Positions 25,899 through 34,484 of a DNA stretch of 64,000 nucleotides are shown in pieces. A program made the position numbers and the translations under genes. How positions within the stretch are numbered: the first letter of the stretch is position 1; each line of letters opens with the position of its first letter. Source of the stretch: Kibdelosporangium persicum (GTDB lineage: Bacteria > Actinomycetota > Actinomycetes > Mycobacteriales > Pseudonocardiaceae). The DNA lies in the NCBI RefSeq assembly GCF_013280595.1, contig NZ_JAAATY010000023.1, forward strand, positions 1 through 64,000, read 5' to 3'. The notes beneath the pieces were generated by a model. It did no database searches. It saw nothing but the letters and a program-made list of their open reading frames with translations, and was not told the DNA's origin.

Positions 25899-26656
25899 CA
25901 GCGCTTCCCCAGGAACGACGCCGCCACCCCGGCCACCACGGCGACAGCCGCCACCCCGGCCCGTTTCCACATCGCGGGCAGATCCCTCGTCGTCACCACC
26001 GGGTTCTCCGGCAGCCCATAGATCTCGGGTTCGTCGAGCAGCAGGAAGAACGCCCCGGCGCCGCCGACGCCGTCGTCCGGTGAACGCCCGTACAGCCGGG
26101 CGTCCTTCTCGCCCTTGGCATGCAGCTCCTCCAGGCGCTTGTCGGCCCGTTCGCGGAGCTCGTCCAGCGGGCCGTATTGGATCGACTCGGTGGGACAAGC
26201 CGTGGCACACGCCGGCGTCAACCCGTCCCTGATCCGGTCGTAGCACAACGTGCACTTCCACGCGCGGCCGTCGTCCTCGCGCCGGTCGATCACCCCGAAC
26301 GGACAAGCCGGAACGCAGTACCCACAACCGTTGCACACGTCCGCCTGCACCACGACCGTGTCGAACTCCGTACGGAACAACGCACCCGTCGGGCACACGT
26401 CCAGGCATCCGGCCTCCGTGCAGTGCTTGCACACATCGCTGGACATCAGCCAACGCGTGTCGTCCTCGACGGTCTGCTCGATGAACGCGACATGCCGCCA
26501 CGTGTTGGCGTTGAGCGAACCGGTGTTGTCGTAGGACATGCCGAGCAGGTCCATGCCGTCCGCCGGAACGTCGTTCCACGTCTTGCAGGCCACTTCGCAG
26601 GCCTTGCAGCCGATGCACACCGACGTGTCGGTGAAGAACCCCATGCGTTCGCTCAT
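25898..26656 (-). CDS. 4Fe-4S ferredoxin-type subunit of formate dehydrogenase
   Basis: A 252-aa electron-transfer subunit with four Cys-rich cluster motifs: CIGCKACEVACKTW, CKHCTEAGCLDVCP, CNGCGYCVPACP, and CTLCYDRIRDG with CATACP. This is the four-cluster FdnH/HybA-like pattern. A C-terminal hydrophobic helix (about 230-248) ends in GKR and probably anchors it to the membrane side. It is translationally coupled on both sides (ATGA overlaps with the catalytic subunit and with NrfD). It passes electrons from the Mo/Sec active site to the NrfD quinone site. Confidence 0.9.
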   Translation of the reverse strand: MSERMGFFTDTSVCIGCKACEVACKTWNDVPADGMDLLGMSYDNTGSLNANTWRHVAFIEQTVEDDTRWLMSSDVCKHCTEAGCLDVCPTGALFRTEFDTVVVQADVCNGCGYCVPACPFGVIDRREDDGRAWKCTLCYDRIRDGLTPACATACPTESIQYGPLDELRERADKRLEELHAKGEKDARLYGRSPDDGVGGAGAFFLLLDEPEIYGLPENPVVTTRDLPAMWKRAGVAAVAVVAGVAASFLGKR

Positions 26657-29600
26657 CCCCGCCTCCGGTACTCCTCGACCAGGTCGAGCATGGCCTGCCC
26701 GCGTGGCCGTCTGCCCGGCCGGATGTCGCAGGTGGCGGCCTTGGACTCCTGGATGTGCACGTTCGGGTCGGCGGCGACGCCGAGGATGTCGTTGGCGGCG
26801 TCGCCCATGGACAGTCCGTTCGGGCCCCAGTGGTACGGCAGGCCGACCTGGTGGACCACCTGCCCGCCCATCCGCAACGGTTTCATCCGCCGCGTGACCA
26901 GGACACGGGCCTCGATCGCGGTTCTGGACGTGATGATCGTGGCCCAGCCGAGGTGCTCCAGGCCCCGCTCGGTGGCCAGCTCCGGGGAGACCTCGCAGAA
27001 GAACTCCGGCTGGAGTTCCGACAGATACGGCAGAGTCCGGCTCATCCCGCCCGCGGTGTGGTGTTCGGTCAGCCGGTAAGTCGTGACCACGTAAGGGAAG
27101 GCCGATCCGTTGTACGGGTTCGCCGGGTGCTCGTACCGCTGCATGGCCGGGTTGACCTGCTGGCTGTACAACGGGTTGGAGTACGGCGACTCCAGCGGTT
27201 CGTAGTGCGTGGGCAGTGGCCCGTCGGCGAGACCGGCCGGGGCGAACAGCCACGCCTTGCCGTCGGTCTGCATGATGAACGGGTCGTCACCGGCCAACGC
27301 GTGCTGCGCCTTGGCGCCCGGCTCAGGGGTGAAGTCCGGCGGTTTGGTGGGTTCGAAGTCGGGCACGTCCGCACCGGCCCACCTGCCCTCGGACGCGTCC
27401 CACCAGATGTACTTCTTGCGTTCGCTCCACGGTCTGCCCGCCGGATCGGCGGAAGCCCGGTTGTAGATGATCCGGCGGTTGGCGGGCCACGCCCAGCCCC
27501 ATTCCGGCGCCACCCAGGTCTGCTCCTGTCCCGGCTTGCGCCGGGCGGCCTGGTTCACGCCGCCGGCCCGCACTCCGCAGTAGATCCAGCAGCCGCAGGT
27601 CGTCGAGCCGTCGGTACGCAGCTCGGTGTACGCCGACAGGGGCCCGTCCGGGCCGTTGCCGTTGATCTCGGCGAGCACCGAGTCCGCAGACGGTTCGCCC
27701 AACGGCCCTTCTTCGGCGTAACTCCAGGTCAGGTGCTGCAACGGCAGGTCACGCGGGTCCGGGCTGGCACGGACCTTGTGCCGGACCAGCTTGCCCAGGT
27801 GGTAGTAGAACCACAGGTCGCTGCGGGCGTCCCCGGGCGGTTCGACCGCCTTGTGGTGCCACTGCAACAGGCGCTGGGTGTTGGTGAAGCTGCCGTCCTT
27901 CTCGGTGTGCGCGGCCGCCGGGAGGAAGAACACCTCGGTGCCGATCTCCTCGGTGCGCAGCTCCCCGGTCTCGATCTCCGGCCCGTCGCGCCAGAACGTG
28001 GCGCTCTCGATCATCTGCAGGTCCCGGACCACCAGCCAGTCGAGGTTGGCCAGGCCGAGGCGTTGCAGCTTGCCGTTGGCCGACCCGACCGCCGGGTTCT
28101 CGCCGACCAGGAAGTAGCCCTTGCACTCGCCGTTGATCTGCCTCAGCACCGTGTCGTACGTGCCGTGGTCGCCGGTCAGCCGGGGCAGGTAGTCGAAGCA
28201 GAAGTCGTTCTCAGCCGTCGCGTGCTCACCCCACCATGCCTTCAACAGGCTGACGGTGTAGGCGTCCATGTTGCCCCAGAACCCGGTCCGGCCCGCGTCC
28301 CTGGCGACGAAGGACGCCAGGTCGAGGTGCTGGCGCGCGTGCGGCATCGGGATGTAGCCGGGCAGGATGTTGAACAGCGTCGGGATGTCGGTCGAGCCCT
28401 GGATGCTGGCGTGCCCGCGCAACGCGAGGATGCCGCCGCCGGGGCGGCCGATGTTGCCCAGCAAGGTCTGCAGGATCGACGCGGTCCGGATGTACTGCAC
28501 GCCGACGGTGTGCTGCGTCCAGCCGACGGCGTAGCACAACGCGGTCGTCCGGTCCCGGCCCGAGTTGGCCGTGATCGCCTCGGCGACCTCGAGGAACTTG
28601 GGGGCCGGGACGCCGCAGATTTCCTCGACCATCTCGGGCGTGTAGCGGGCGTAGTGCCGCTTGAGGATCTGGAACACACAGCGCGGATGCTCCAGCGTCA
28701 GGTCGACGTCCGGTTTCGCGCTGACCGGCGCCCCGCCGCTGCCGCGCTTCTCGGCCTGGGCCGCCTCCTGATGCCGCCGGCCACCGGTCCGGTCCTCCGG
28801 GTCACCTGCCAGCGCCTGCGCCTCGGCGCCCTGGTACGCCCAGGACGTGTGGTCGTAGACGTGTCCCTCCGGGTCGTACCCGGAGAACAGGCCGTCGAGG
28901 TCCTCGGTGTCCCGGAAGTCCTCGTTGATCAGCGCGGCCGCGTTGGTGTACGCGACCACGTACTCACGGAACTCCTTGCCGTGCCGCAGGACGTAGTTGA
29001 CCAGCCCGCCGAGGAACGCGATGTCACTGCCCGCGCGGATCGGCACGAACAGGTCGGACACCGCGCTGGTCCGGGTGAACCGCGGGTCGATGTGGATGAT
29101 CTTGGCGCCGCGGGCCTTGGCCGCCATCACCCACTGGAAGCCGACCGGGTGGCACTCGGCCATGTTCGACCCCTGGATGACGACGCAGTCCGCGTTCGCC
29201 AGGTCCTGCTGGAACGTCGTGGCGCCGCCACGGCCGAAGGAGGTCCCCAGACCGGGAACCGTGGCGGAGTGTCAAATCCGGGCCTGGTTCTCGATCTGCA
29301 CCGCCCCCAGCGCGGTGTAGAGCTTCTTCATCAGGTAGTTCTCTTCGTTGTCCAGCGTCGCGCCGCCCAGGCTGGCGAAGCCCAGGGTCCGGCGCAGCGT
29401 CAGGCCGTCCTCGTCCCGCTGCTGCCACGTCGCCGCACGGGTGGCCAGCACCCGCTCGGCGATCATGTCCATCGCCTGGCCGAGGTCCAGTTCCTCCCAG
29501 TCGGTGCCGTACGGCCTGCGGTAGAGGACCTTGGTGACTCTCGACGGGCTGGTGACCAACTGCTTGCTCGCTGAGCCCTTCGGGCACAGCCTGCCGCGCG

Positions 29601-29841
29601 AGATGGGGGAGTCGGGGTCGCCTTCGATCTGCGTGACCCGGCCGTCCTGGACGAACACCCGCTGGCCGCAGCCGACCGCGCAGTAGGGACAGATCGAGCG
29701 GGTGACGGAGTCGGCGTGGGCGGTCCGGGGCGCCGTCCGCTCGGTGGCCGCCGAACGGACGGCGTTCCCTCGGCCCGACGGGTCGTCACCGGTGATCTGA
29801 CGGATCACCGGCCAGCTCCGCAACCACTGGCGCACGCCCAT
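26653..29841 (-). CDS. Selenocysteine-containing formate dehydrogenase, catalytic subunit (TGA read as Sec)
   Basis: A 1062-aa molybdopterin oxidoreductase if the in-frame TGA at 29272-29274 is read as selenocysteine (residue 190). The context QARI-U-HSATVPGLGTSFGRGG matches the active site of FdnG/FdhF enzymes, in which Sec ligates Mo. An N-terminal 4Fe-4S motif (ICPYCAVGC near 50-58) and GRLCPKG are present. A SECIS hairpin follows the TGA at the standard spacing. The genes selA, selB and selC lie directly upstream on the same strand and selD is divergent. It oxidises formate, passing electrons to the Fe-S and NrfD subunits. No clear twin-arginine signal is seen (N-terminus MGVRQWLRSW), so location is uncertain. 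Without Sec decoding the gene would look like two fragments. Confidence 0.93.
29225..29271 (-). promoter_or_regulatory. Bacterial SECIS element in formate dehydrogenase mRNA
   Basis: Starting 12 nt after the UGA, the RNA GGUUCCCGGUCUGGGGACC folds into a hairpin: GGU pairs with ACC, a U at +15 is bulged or wobbling, CCC pairs with GGG, and the apical loop is GGUCU. E. coli fdhF has the same spacing, the bulged U and a GGUCU loop, which bind SelB. A lower stem CCGCCAC/GUGGCGG (+5 to +11 with +41 to +47) closes it. Confidence 0.88.
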
Positions 29842-29855
29842 TGCCCTTACGGTAC

Positions 29856-31553
29856 CTACTGGTCAGACGTCTCGCAGATCACGCGCGTGCCGTCCGGGCG
29901 GTGCTCGGTCACGCCCAGTGCGTCGAGCCGTTCGAGCAACGGGATGACCACCCGGCGGGTGCTGTCGAGCGCTTGCCCGGCCGAGGCGGGCGTGAACGGG
30001 ACACCGGTGAGGATCTTCGCCGCCCGGCCGGGCGCGTCCGGCAGCAGCACCACGTTCCCGGCCAGCCTGATCAGCGCCCCGGTCCGGACGGCGGCGGCGA
30101 TCTCCCTGCGGCCGAGGCCGAGGTCCCGCAGCCGGTCCGCGTCCGGCGGGCGGAACGGGGTTTCCCGCAGGTGCGCCACGACCTGGTCGACCGCCCGCCG
30201 GACCCGGGCGGGCAGCCGGTCGCCGGTGTCGACGTGTCCTTCGTGGACCGTGAATCCGGCACGCTCGGCGAAGGCGGCGGCGAGAGCGACGTCCGGCAGG
30301 CCGAGCCGCTGCCGGAGCGCTTCCACCGGCATGGGCCGCAGCGGGTCCCAGCCGTCCACCGCGGACTTCACGGCCGCGGTCCGGTCGGCGGCGATGTACC
30401 AGCCACCCGCGGTCGGCAGGTCCGGTTCGGGCAATCCGAGCACCCGCAGGTGTTCCGGACGCAGAAATCCCTTCTGGGTCAGGTGGAACATGGTCAGGTC
30501 GGCGGCGGAACCGAGATCGGCGCCGCGGCGGCGGGCGTCACCCCGCCGGTGCAACGGTGGCGGGTCGATGTCGAGCACGTCCGCGCCCGCGGCGATCTCG
30601 TGCCTGCCGGGGTCCCGCAACACCACACGATCCCCGATGCGCAACGGCAGGGGAACGCTGAGCCGCAGGCGGGCCGCATGCGTCCCGAGTGGACGGACGT
30701 GCACGGGCACCGCGGCGGAACCGATGTGCAGCACGAGGCTGCCCGGCAGTTCCGACGACGTGAGCCGGACGTCGGCCAACGCGGTCCTGGCCCACACGGA
30801 GGGGGTCAACAGCGCGTCACCTCGGCGGATCGCGGAGCGGTCCAGGCCCCTGAGGTTGACCGCGACCCGGGCGACCCCGCTTGCCGACGGCACCTGTCTG
30901 CCCAGCGAGTGAAGACCTTTCACGTGCACCGTCCGCGATCCCAGAACGAGCTCGTCGCCGACCGAGATGGTCCCGGCCGCGAGCGTCCCGGTGACCACGG
31001 TGCCCGCGCCGTCGATGGTGAAACTCCGGTCGACCCACAGCCGGACGTCCGCCGCGGGGTCGGGGTGCGGCAGGTCCAGGCCGGTCAGCCGCTCCTTCAG
31101 TTCGCCGAGGTCCCGGTCCGGGCTGACGATCACGGACGGGATGTCGCCGAGACTGGTCCGCCGGATGTGCTCCCGGGCCTGACGCAGGGCGGGCCGGGGA
31201 TCGGCCAGGTCGGCCCGGGTGATCACCAGCAGCCCGTGCCGCACCCGCAAGGCGTCCAGGACCGCGAGGTGCTCGGCCGACTGCGGCATCCAGCCGCCGT
31301 CGGCGGCGACCACGAACATCACGGCGGGCACGGGACCGACGCCGGCCATCATCGTGCCGACGAACCGCTCGTGCCCGGGCACGTCGACGAACGCGAACTC
31401 GGTGCCGCCGATCGTCGTCCACGCGAAGCCGAGGCCGATGGTCAGGCCACGCCTGCGCTCCTCGGCCCAGCGGTCCGGCTCCATCCCGGTGAGCCTGCGG
31501 ACCAGCGTGGACTTGCCGTGATCGACGTGCCCGGCCGTCGCGATCACATGCAC
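29856..31553 (-). CDS. selB: Selenocysteine-specific elongation factor SelB
   Basis: A 565-aa protein: a GTPase domain (1-170) with P-loop GHVDHGKST at 8-16, DVPGHERFV and the TRAD guanine-recognition motif; EF-Tu-like beta-barrel domains (about 175-340); and C-terminal winged helices (about 345-560) that bind the SECIS. It delivers Sec-tRNA to the ribosome at UGA. GTG at 31553 is chosen because it gives the family start MHVIATAGHVDHGKS. This start overlaps the selA stop by 10 bases; GTG 31547 is the alternative. It lies 14 bp upstream of the formate dehydrogenase gene that needs it. Confidence 0.93.
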   Translation of the reverse strand: MHVIATAGHVDHGKSTLVRRLTGMEPDRWAEERRRGLTIGLGFAWTTIGGTEFAFVDVPGHERFVGTMMAGVGPVPAVMFVVAADGGWMPQSAEHLAVLDALRVRHGLLVITRADLADPRPALRQAREHIRRTSLGDIPSVIVSPDRDLGELKERLTGLDLPHPDPAADVRLWVDRSFTIDGAGTVVTGTLAAGTISVGDELVLGSRTVHVKGLHSLGRQVPSASGVARVAVNLRGLDRSAIRRGDALLTPSVWARTALADVRLTSSELPGSLVLHIGSAAVPVHVRPLGTHAARLRLSVPLPLRIGDRVVLRDPGRHEIAAGADVLDIDPPPLHRRGDARRRGADLGSAADLTMFHLTQKGFLRPEHLRVLGLPEPDLPTAGGWYIAADRTAAVKSAVDGWDPLRPMPVEALRQRLGLPDVALAAAFAERAGFTVHEGHVDTGDRLPARVRRAVDQVVAHLRETPFRPPDADRLRDLGLGRREIAAAVRTGALIRLAGNVVLLPDAPGRAAKILTGVPFTPASAGQALDSTRRVVIPLLERLDALGVTEHRPDGTRVICETSDQ

Positions 31554-32815
31554 GCCAGCACCGCCGCGACGAGCGCCTCGTCCTGGTCGGGCCGGACCGT
31601 GCGCAGGTCGAGCAGGCACCGGCCGTGTTCCACCCGGCCGGCCACCGGCAGCCGCGACCGGCGCAGCCGGACCGCCAACTCCGCCGGCAGGCTGATCGCC
31701 AGGCTGGGCAGCCGGACTCCGGGGGCACCGCCGCCACCCACCGCGGCTGCCGACTCCACGATCCGCGCTCCGGGAATCCTGCGCTGGATCTCCCGCGCCC
31801 GCCGGATGTCCACTTCAGTGTCCAAAGCGGACACCACGGGCGGCGGTGGGCCTTGCAGCGTCGCCTCAAGGGCGGCCAGCGTCAGCTTGTCCACTCGAAG
31901 TGCCCGGGCGGCCGGATGCCGTCGCAGCTGCTCGATCAGGTCGTGGTCGCCCAGGAGCAGTCCTGCCTGGGGACCGCCGAGCAGTTTGTCGCCGCTGGCC
32001 GTGACCAGGTTCGCCTTGTTCCGCAGCACGGTGGTGGCGTCCGGTTCGTCCGGCATGAGCGGATGCGGGCGCAGCAGGCCCGAGCCGATGTCCACGACCA
32101 GCGGCACGCCAAGGCCCGCGAGCGCGCGCACGGGCACGTCCGAGGTGAAGCCGCTGACCACGAAGTTCGACGGGTGCACCTTGAGCACGAAGCCCGTCTG
32201 GTCGTTGATCGCGTCCTGGTAGTCGCGCAGGTGGGTCCGGTTCGTCGTGCCGACCTCCCGCAGCCGGGCACCGGTGGACGCCAGCAGGCCGGGAATCCGG
32301 AACCCGTCGCCGATCTCGACCAGTTCGCCCCGGCTGATCACGATTTCCTTGCCCGGCGCCAGGGCCATCGCCGTGAGCAGCAGCGCGGCGGCGTTGTTGT
32401 TCACGATGTGCACGCCGCCCGCGTCCGCGACGGCCTCCCGCAACGCGGCCAACGCCCCTCGGCCGCGTGTGGCCCGTTTGCCGGTCTCCAGGTCGAACTC
32501 GACGTCCGCGGTCCCGGCGGCCATCAGCAACGCGTCCCTCGCCGCCTGGGAGAGCGGCGCCCGGCCCAGATTGGTGTGCACGAGCACGCCGGTCGCGTTG
32601 ATCACCGGCTGCATGCTGGTCGCGCTCATCGGCAGGGCGGCGATCGCCTCGTCGATGACGCTTTCGGGCTTGATCTCGCCGGTGCGGGCCTTGTGCTGGG
32701 CGGCCAGCACGCACTTCTTCACCAGCGGTCGGCCGAGCAGGTCGATCGCCTTGGCCAGGCGGGGGTCGGCCAGCGCGGCGTCGGTCGCGGGGATGTCCCG
32801 CCGGGGGTCGGTCAC
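31544..32815 (-). CDS. selA: L-seryl-tRNA(Sec) selenium transferase SelA
   Basis: A 423-aa PLP enzyme that converts Ser-tRNA(Sec) to Sec-tRNA(Sec) with selenophosphate. Marks are the SelA-type opening (DPRLAKAIDLLGRPLVKK), NATGVLVHTNLGRAPLS near 73-89, and the PLP lysine Lys277 in TASGDKLLGGPQAG. Length is normal for SelA. It lies 15 bp downstream of tRNA-Sec and overlaps selB, so it probably forms one transcription unit selC-selA-selB-fdh. Confidence 0.93.
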   Translation of the reverse strand: MTDPRRDIPATDAALADPRLAKAIDLLGRPLVKKCVLAAQHKARTGEIKPESVIDEAIAALPMSATSMQPVINATGVLVHTNLGRAPLSQAARDALLMAAGTADVEFDLETGKRATRGRGALAALREAVADAGGVHIVNNNAAALLLTAMALAPGKEIVISRGELVEIGDGFRIPGLLASTGARLREVGTTNRTHLRDYQDAINDQTGFVLKVHPSNFVVSGFTSDVPVRALAGLGVPLVVDIGSGLLRPHPLMPDEPDATTVLRNKANLVTASGDKLLGGPQAGLLLGDHDLIEQLRRHPAARALRVDKLTLAALEATLQGPPPPVVSALDTEVDIRRAREIQRRIPGARIVESAAAVGGGGAPGVRLPSLAISLPAELAVRLRRSRLPVAGRVEHGRCLLDLRTVRPDQDEALVAAVLACM

Positions 32816-32830
32816 CGGGCACGTCCAGGG

Positions 32831-32925
32831 TGGCGGAGGCGGACGGGAATCGAACCCGCCAGCGACAGGTCCTGCCGCTCGACGGTTTTGAAGACCGGGC
32901 CGGTCACCAGACCGGATACGCCTCC
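32831..32925 (-). tRNA. selC: tRNA-Sec (anticodon UCA)
   Basis: A 95-nt tRNA, including an encoded GCCA 3' end. The acceptor GGAGGCG pairs with CGCCTCC. The D stem has 6 bp (CCGGTC/GACCGG), a tRNA-Sec hallmark. The anticodon arm reads CTTCAAA with anticodon TCA. A long variable arm (AGCGGCAG with CTGTCGCT) precedes the T arm with TTCGATT. All of these are diagnostic for selenocysteine tRNA. It heads the selA-selB-fdh genes, and its 5' end abuts a perfect inverted repeat shared with selD. Confidence 0.95.
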
Positions 32926-32987
32926 CTGGGGCATGCGTTCATCCTGCCAACCCGGGCCGCGCTCGGCAGGATGAACGCATGCCCCAG
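32926..32987. promoter_or_regulatory. Perfect 23-bp inverted repeat between selC and selD
   Basis: Arms 32926-32948 and 32965-32987 are exactly complementary, with a 16-nt GC-rich spacer. The left arm touches the first base of tRNA-Sec; the right arm contains the selD ATG (32979) and its GCAGGA. Each arm carries CAGGAT, which could be a -10 box for symmetrical divergent promoters. CTGCCA lies 17 bp upstream on the selD side. Transcription of selD would then start at or next to its ATG. Confidence 0.7.
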
Positions 32988-33974
32988 AGGTTGACCCAGA
33001 GGTTGACGCAGTACGCGCACGGCGGCGGGTGCGCGTGCAAGATCCCGCCGGGTGAGCTGGAGCGGATCGTCGCGGGACTGCACTCCTCCGGGGATCATCG
33101 GGACCTCCTGGTCGGGCTGGAGACCGGCGACGACGCCGCGGCCGTGCGGATCGACGGGGGAGTTGCCCTGATCGCGACGACCGACTTCTTCACCCCGGTG
33201 GTGGACGATCCGTACGACTGGGGCCGGATCGCCGCCGCGAACGCGCTTTCGGACGTGTACGCGATGGGCGGCCGCCCGGTGGTCGCGCTGAATCTGCTGT
33301 GCTGGCCCCGGGACGTCCTGCCGCTGGAAGTGGCCCGCGAGGTGCTGCGCGGCGGACTGGACGTGGCGGCCAAGGCCGGGTGCCCGGTCGCCGGTGGACA
33401 CAGCGTGGACGACCCGGAACCCAAGTACGGCATGTCGGTCAGCGGGATCGCCGACCCGTCCCGGCTGCTGCGCAACGACGCCGGAGTGCCGGGAGTGCCA
33501 CTGTCGTTGACCAAGCCGTTGGGCATCGGCGTGCTCAATTCCCGGCACAAGGCGACCGGCGAGGTCTTCCCTCAGGCCGTCGAGGCGATGACCACCCTCA
33601 ACCGGGACGCCTCGGAGGCGGCCTTGGCCCACGGGATCACAGCGGCCACGGACGTCACGGGATTCGGCTTGCTGGGGCACGCGTACAAACTCGCCCGCGC
33701 CAGCGGAGTCACCGCCGTGATCGATTCGTCGGCTGTGCCGTATCTCGACGGCGCTCGTGAGGCACTGCGCGACGGGTACCTCAGCGGCGGCACGCGCCGC
33801 AACCTCGACTGGGTCCGGCCGCACACCGATCTGTCCATAGTGGACGAATTCGAGGCCCTGCTGCTCGCCGACGCCCAGACGTCGGGCGGATTGCTGCTGG
33901 CCGGGGCCATTCCCGGAGCGACGGTGATCGGCGAGCTGATCCCTGCGGGCGAGCACACGGTGGTCGTGCGCTGA
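32979..33974 (+). CDS. selD: Selenide, water dikinase SelD
   Basis: A 331-aa selenophosphate synthetase that makes the selenium donor for SelA from selenide and ATP. The N-terminal catalytic region HGGGCACKIPP has Cys18 and Lys21, equivalent to E. coli Cys17 and Lys20, so this version uses Cys and not Sec. GDDAAAVRIDGG, TTDFFTPVVDDPYDWGRIAAANALSDVYAMGG and the C-terminal GFGLLGH are all present. The first residues include a 12-bp tandem duplication (RLTQ-RLTQ). It is divergent from selC. ATG 32979 lies inside an inverted-repeat arm. Confidence 0.93.
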   Translation: MPQRLTQRLTQYAHGGGCACKIPPGELERIVAGLHSSGDHRDLLVGLETGDDAAAVRIDGGVALIATTDFFTPVVDDPYDWGRIAAANALSDVYAMGGRPVVALNLLCWPRDVLPLEVAREVLRGGLDVAAKAGCPVAGGHSVDDPEPKYGMSVSGIADPSRLLRNDAGVPGVPLSLTKPLGIGVLNSRHKATGEVFPQAVEAMTTLNRDASEAALAHGITAATDVTGFGLLGHAYKLARASGVTAVIDSSAVPYLDGAREALRDGYLSGGTRRNLDWVRPHTDLSIVDEFEALLLADAQTSGGLLLAGAIPGATVIGELIPAGEHTVVVR

Positions 33975-34019
33975 GTTCCCGCTCGCCACAGTCGTCCGTC
34001 GCCGTTCACCCCGACCGGA

Positions 34020-34412
34020 TCAAGGCCGTGGCGCCGCCGTCACAGGACTGTTGCGCACCGCCCATTCGGCGAGCGCCGACAACGGCTCGAGCAGGCTTTC
34101 GCCCAGCGGCGTGAGGCTGTACTCGACGCTCGGCGGGACGGTCGGGAACACCTCGCGCCGTACGAGTCCGTCGTTTTCCAGATCGCGCAACGTGCGCGTC
34201 AGCATGCGCTGGCTGATGCCCTCGATCGACCGGTGCAGCTCGTTGTACCGGTAGCGCCGCTTGCCCAGCATGATCACCAGCAGCATGCTCCACTTGTCGC
34301 CGATCCGCCGGAACAGATCGTTCACCGGGCAGGCGGCGAGTTCGTCCCGCGGCACCGGGTTCGGCAGCTCATGCGCCAGTACAGCAGGCACATGGGTGTT
34401 CGTACCGGACAT
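34020..34412 (-). CDS. HxlR-family winged-helix regulator
   Basis: A 130-aa protein with the HxlR signature: ACPVNDLFRRIGDKWSMLLVIMLGKRRYRYNELHRSIEGISQRMLTRTLRDLENDGLVRREVFPTVPPSVEYSLTPLGESL. Cys41-like CP at the domain start is conserved in redox- or aldehyde-sensing members. ATG 34412 follows AGAAGGCAG; an in-frame start at 34451 is less likely. It is divergent from the SDR gene with a 72-bp shared region, the usual arrangement of an HxlR regulator and its target oxidoreductase. Confidence 0.88.
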   Translation of the reverse strand: MSGTNTHVPAVLAHELPNPVPRDELAACPVNDLFRRIGDKWSMLLVIMLGKRRYRYNELHRSIEGISQRMLTRTLRDLENDGLVRREVFPTVPPSVEYSLTPLGESLLEPLSALAEWAVRNSPVTAAPRP

Positions 34413-34484
34413 GGAACTGCCTTCTTTCGCTTGTCTCACCCCGTCACCCACGATGGGCGCACATTCCCCAGCTTAGGAGAGAGC

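Noticed and set aside
26755-29574. 939-codon open frame on the plus strand opposite formate dehydrogenase
   Set aside because: It is a GC-rich antisense shadow with Arg/Val/Gly-rich composition and no recognisable domain; the minus strand carries the real gene.
26653-29841. Formate dehydrogenase split into two genes or a frameshifted pseudogene
   Set aside because: The only interruption is a TGA in the exact Sec active-site context, with a SECIS hairpin and the full sel gene set adjacent.
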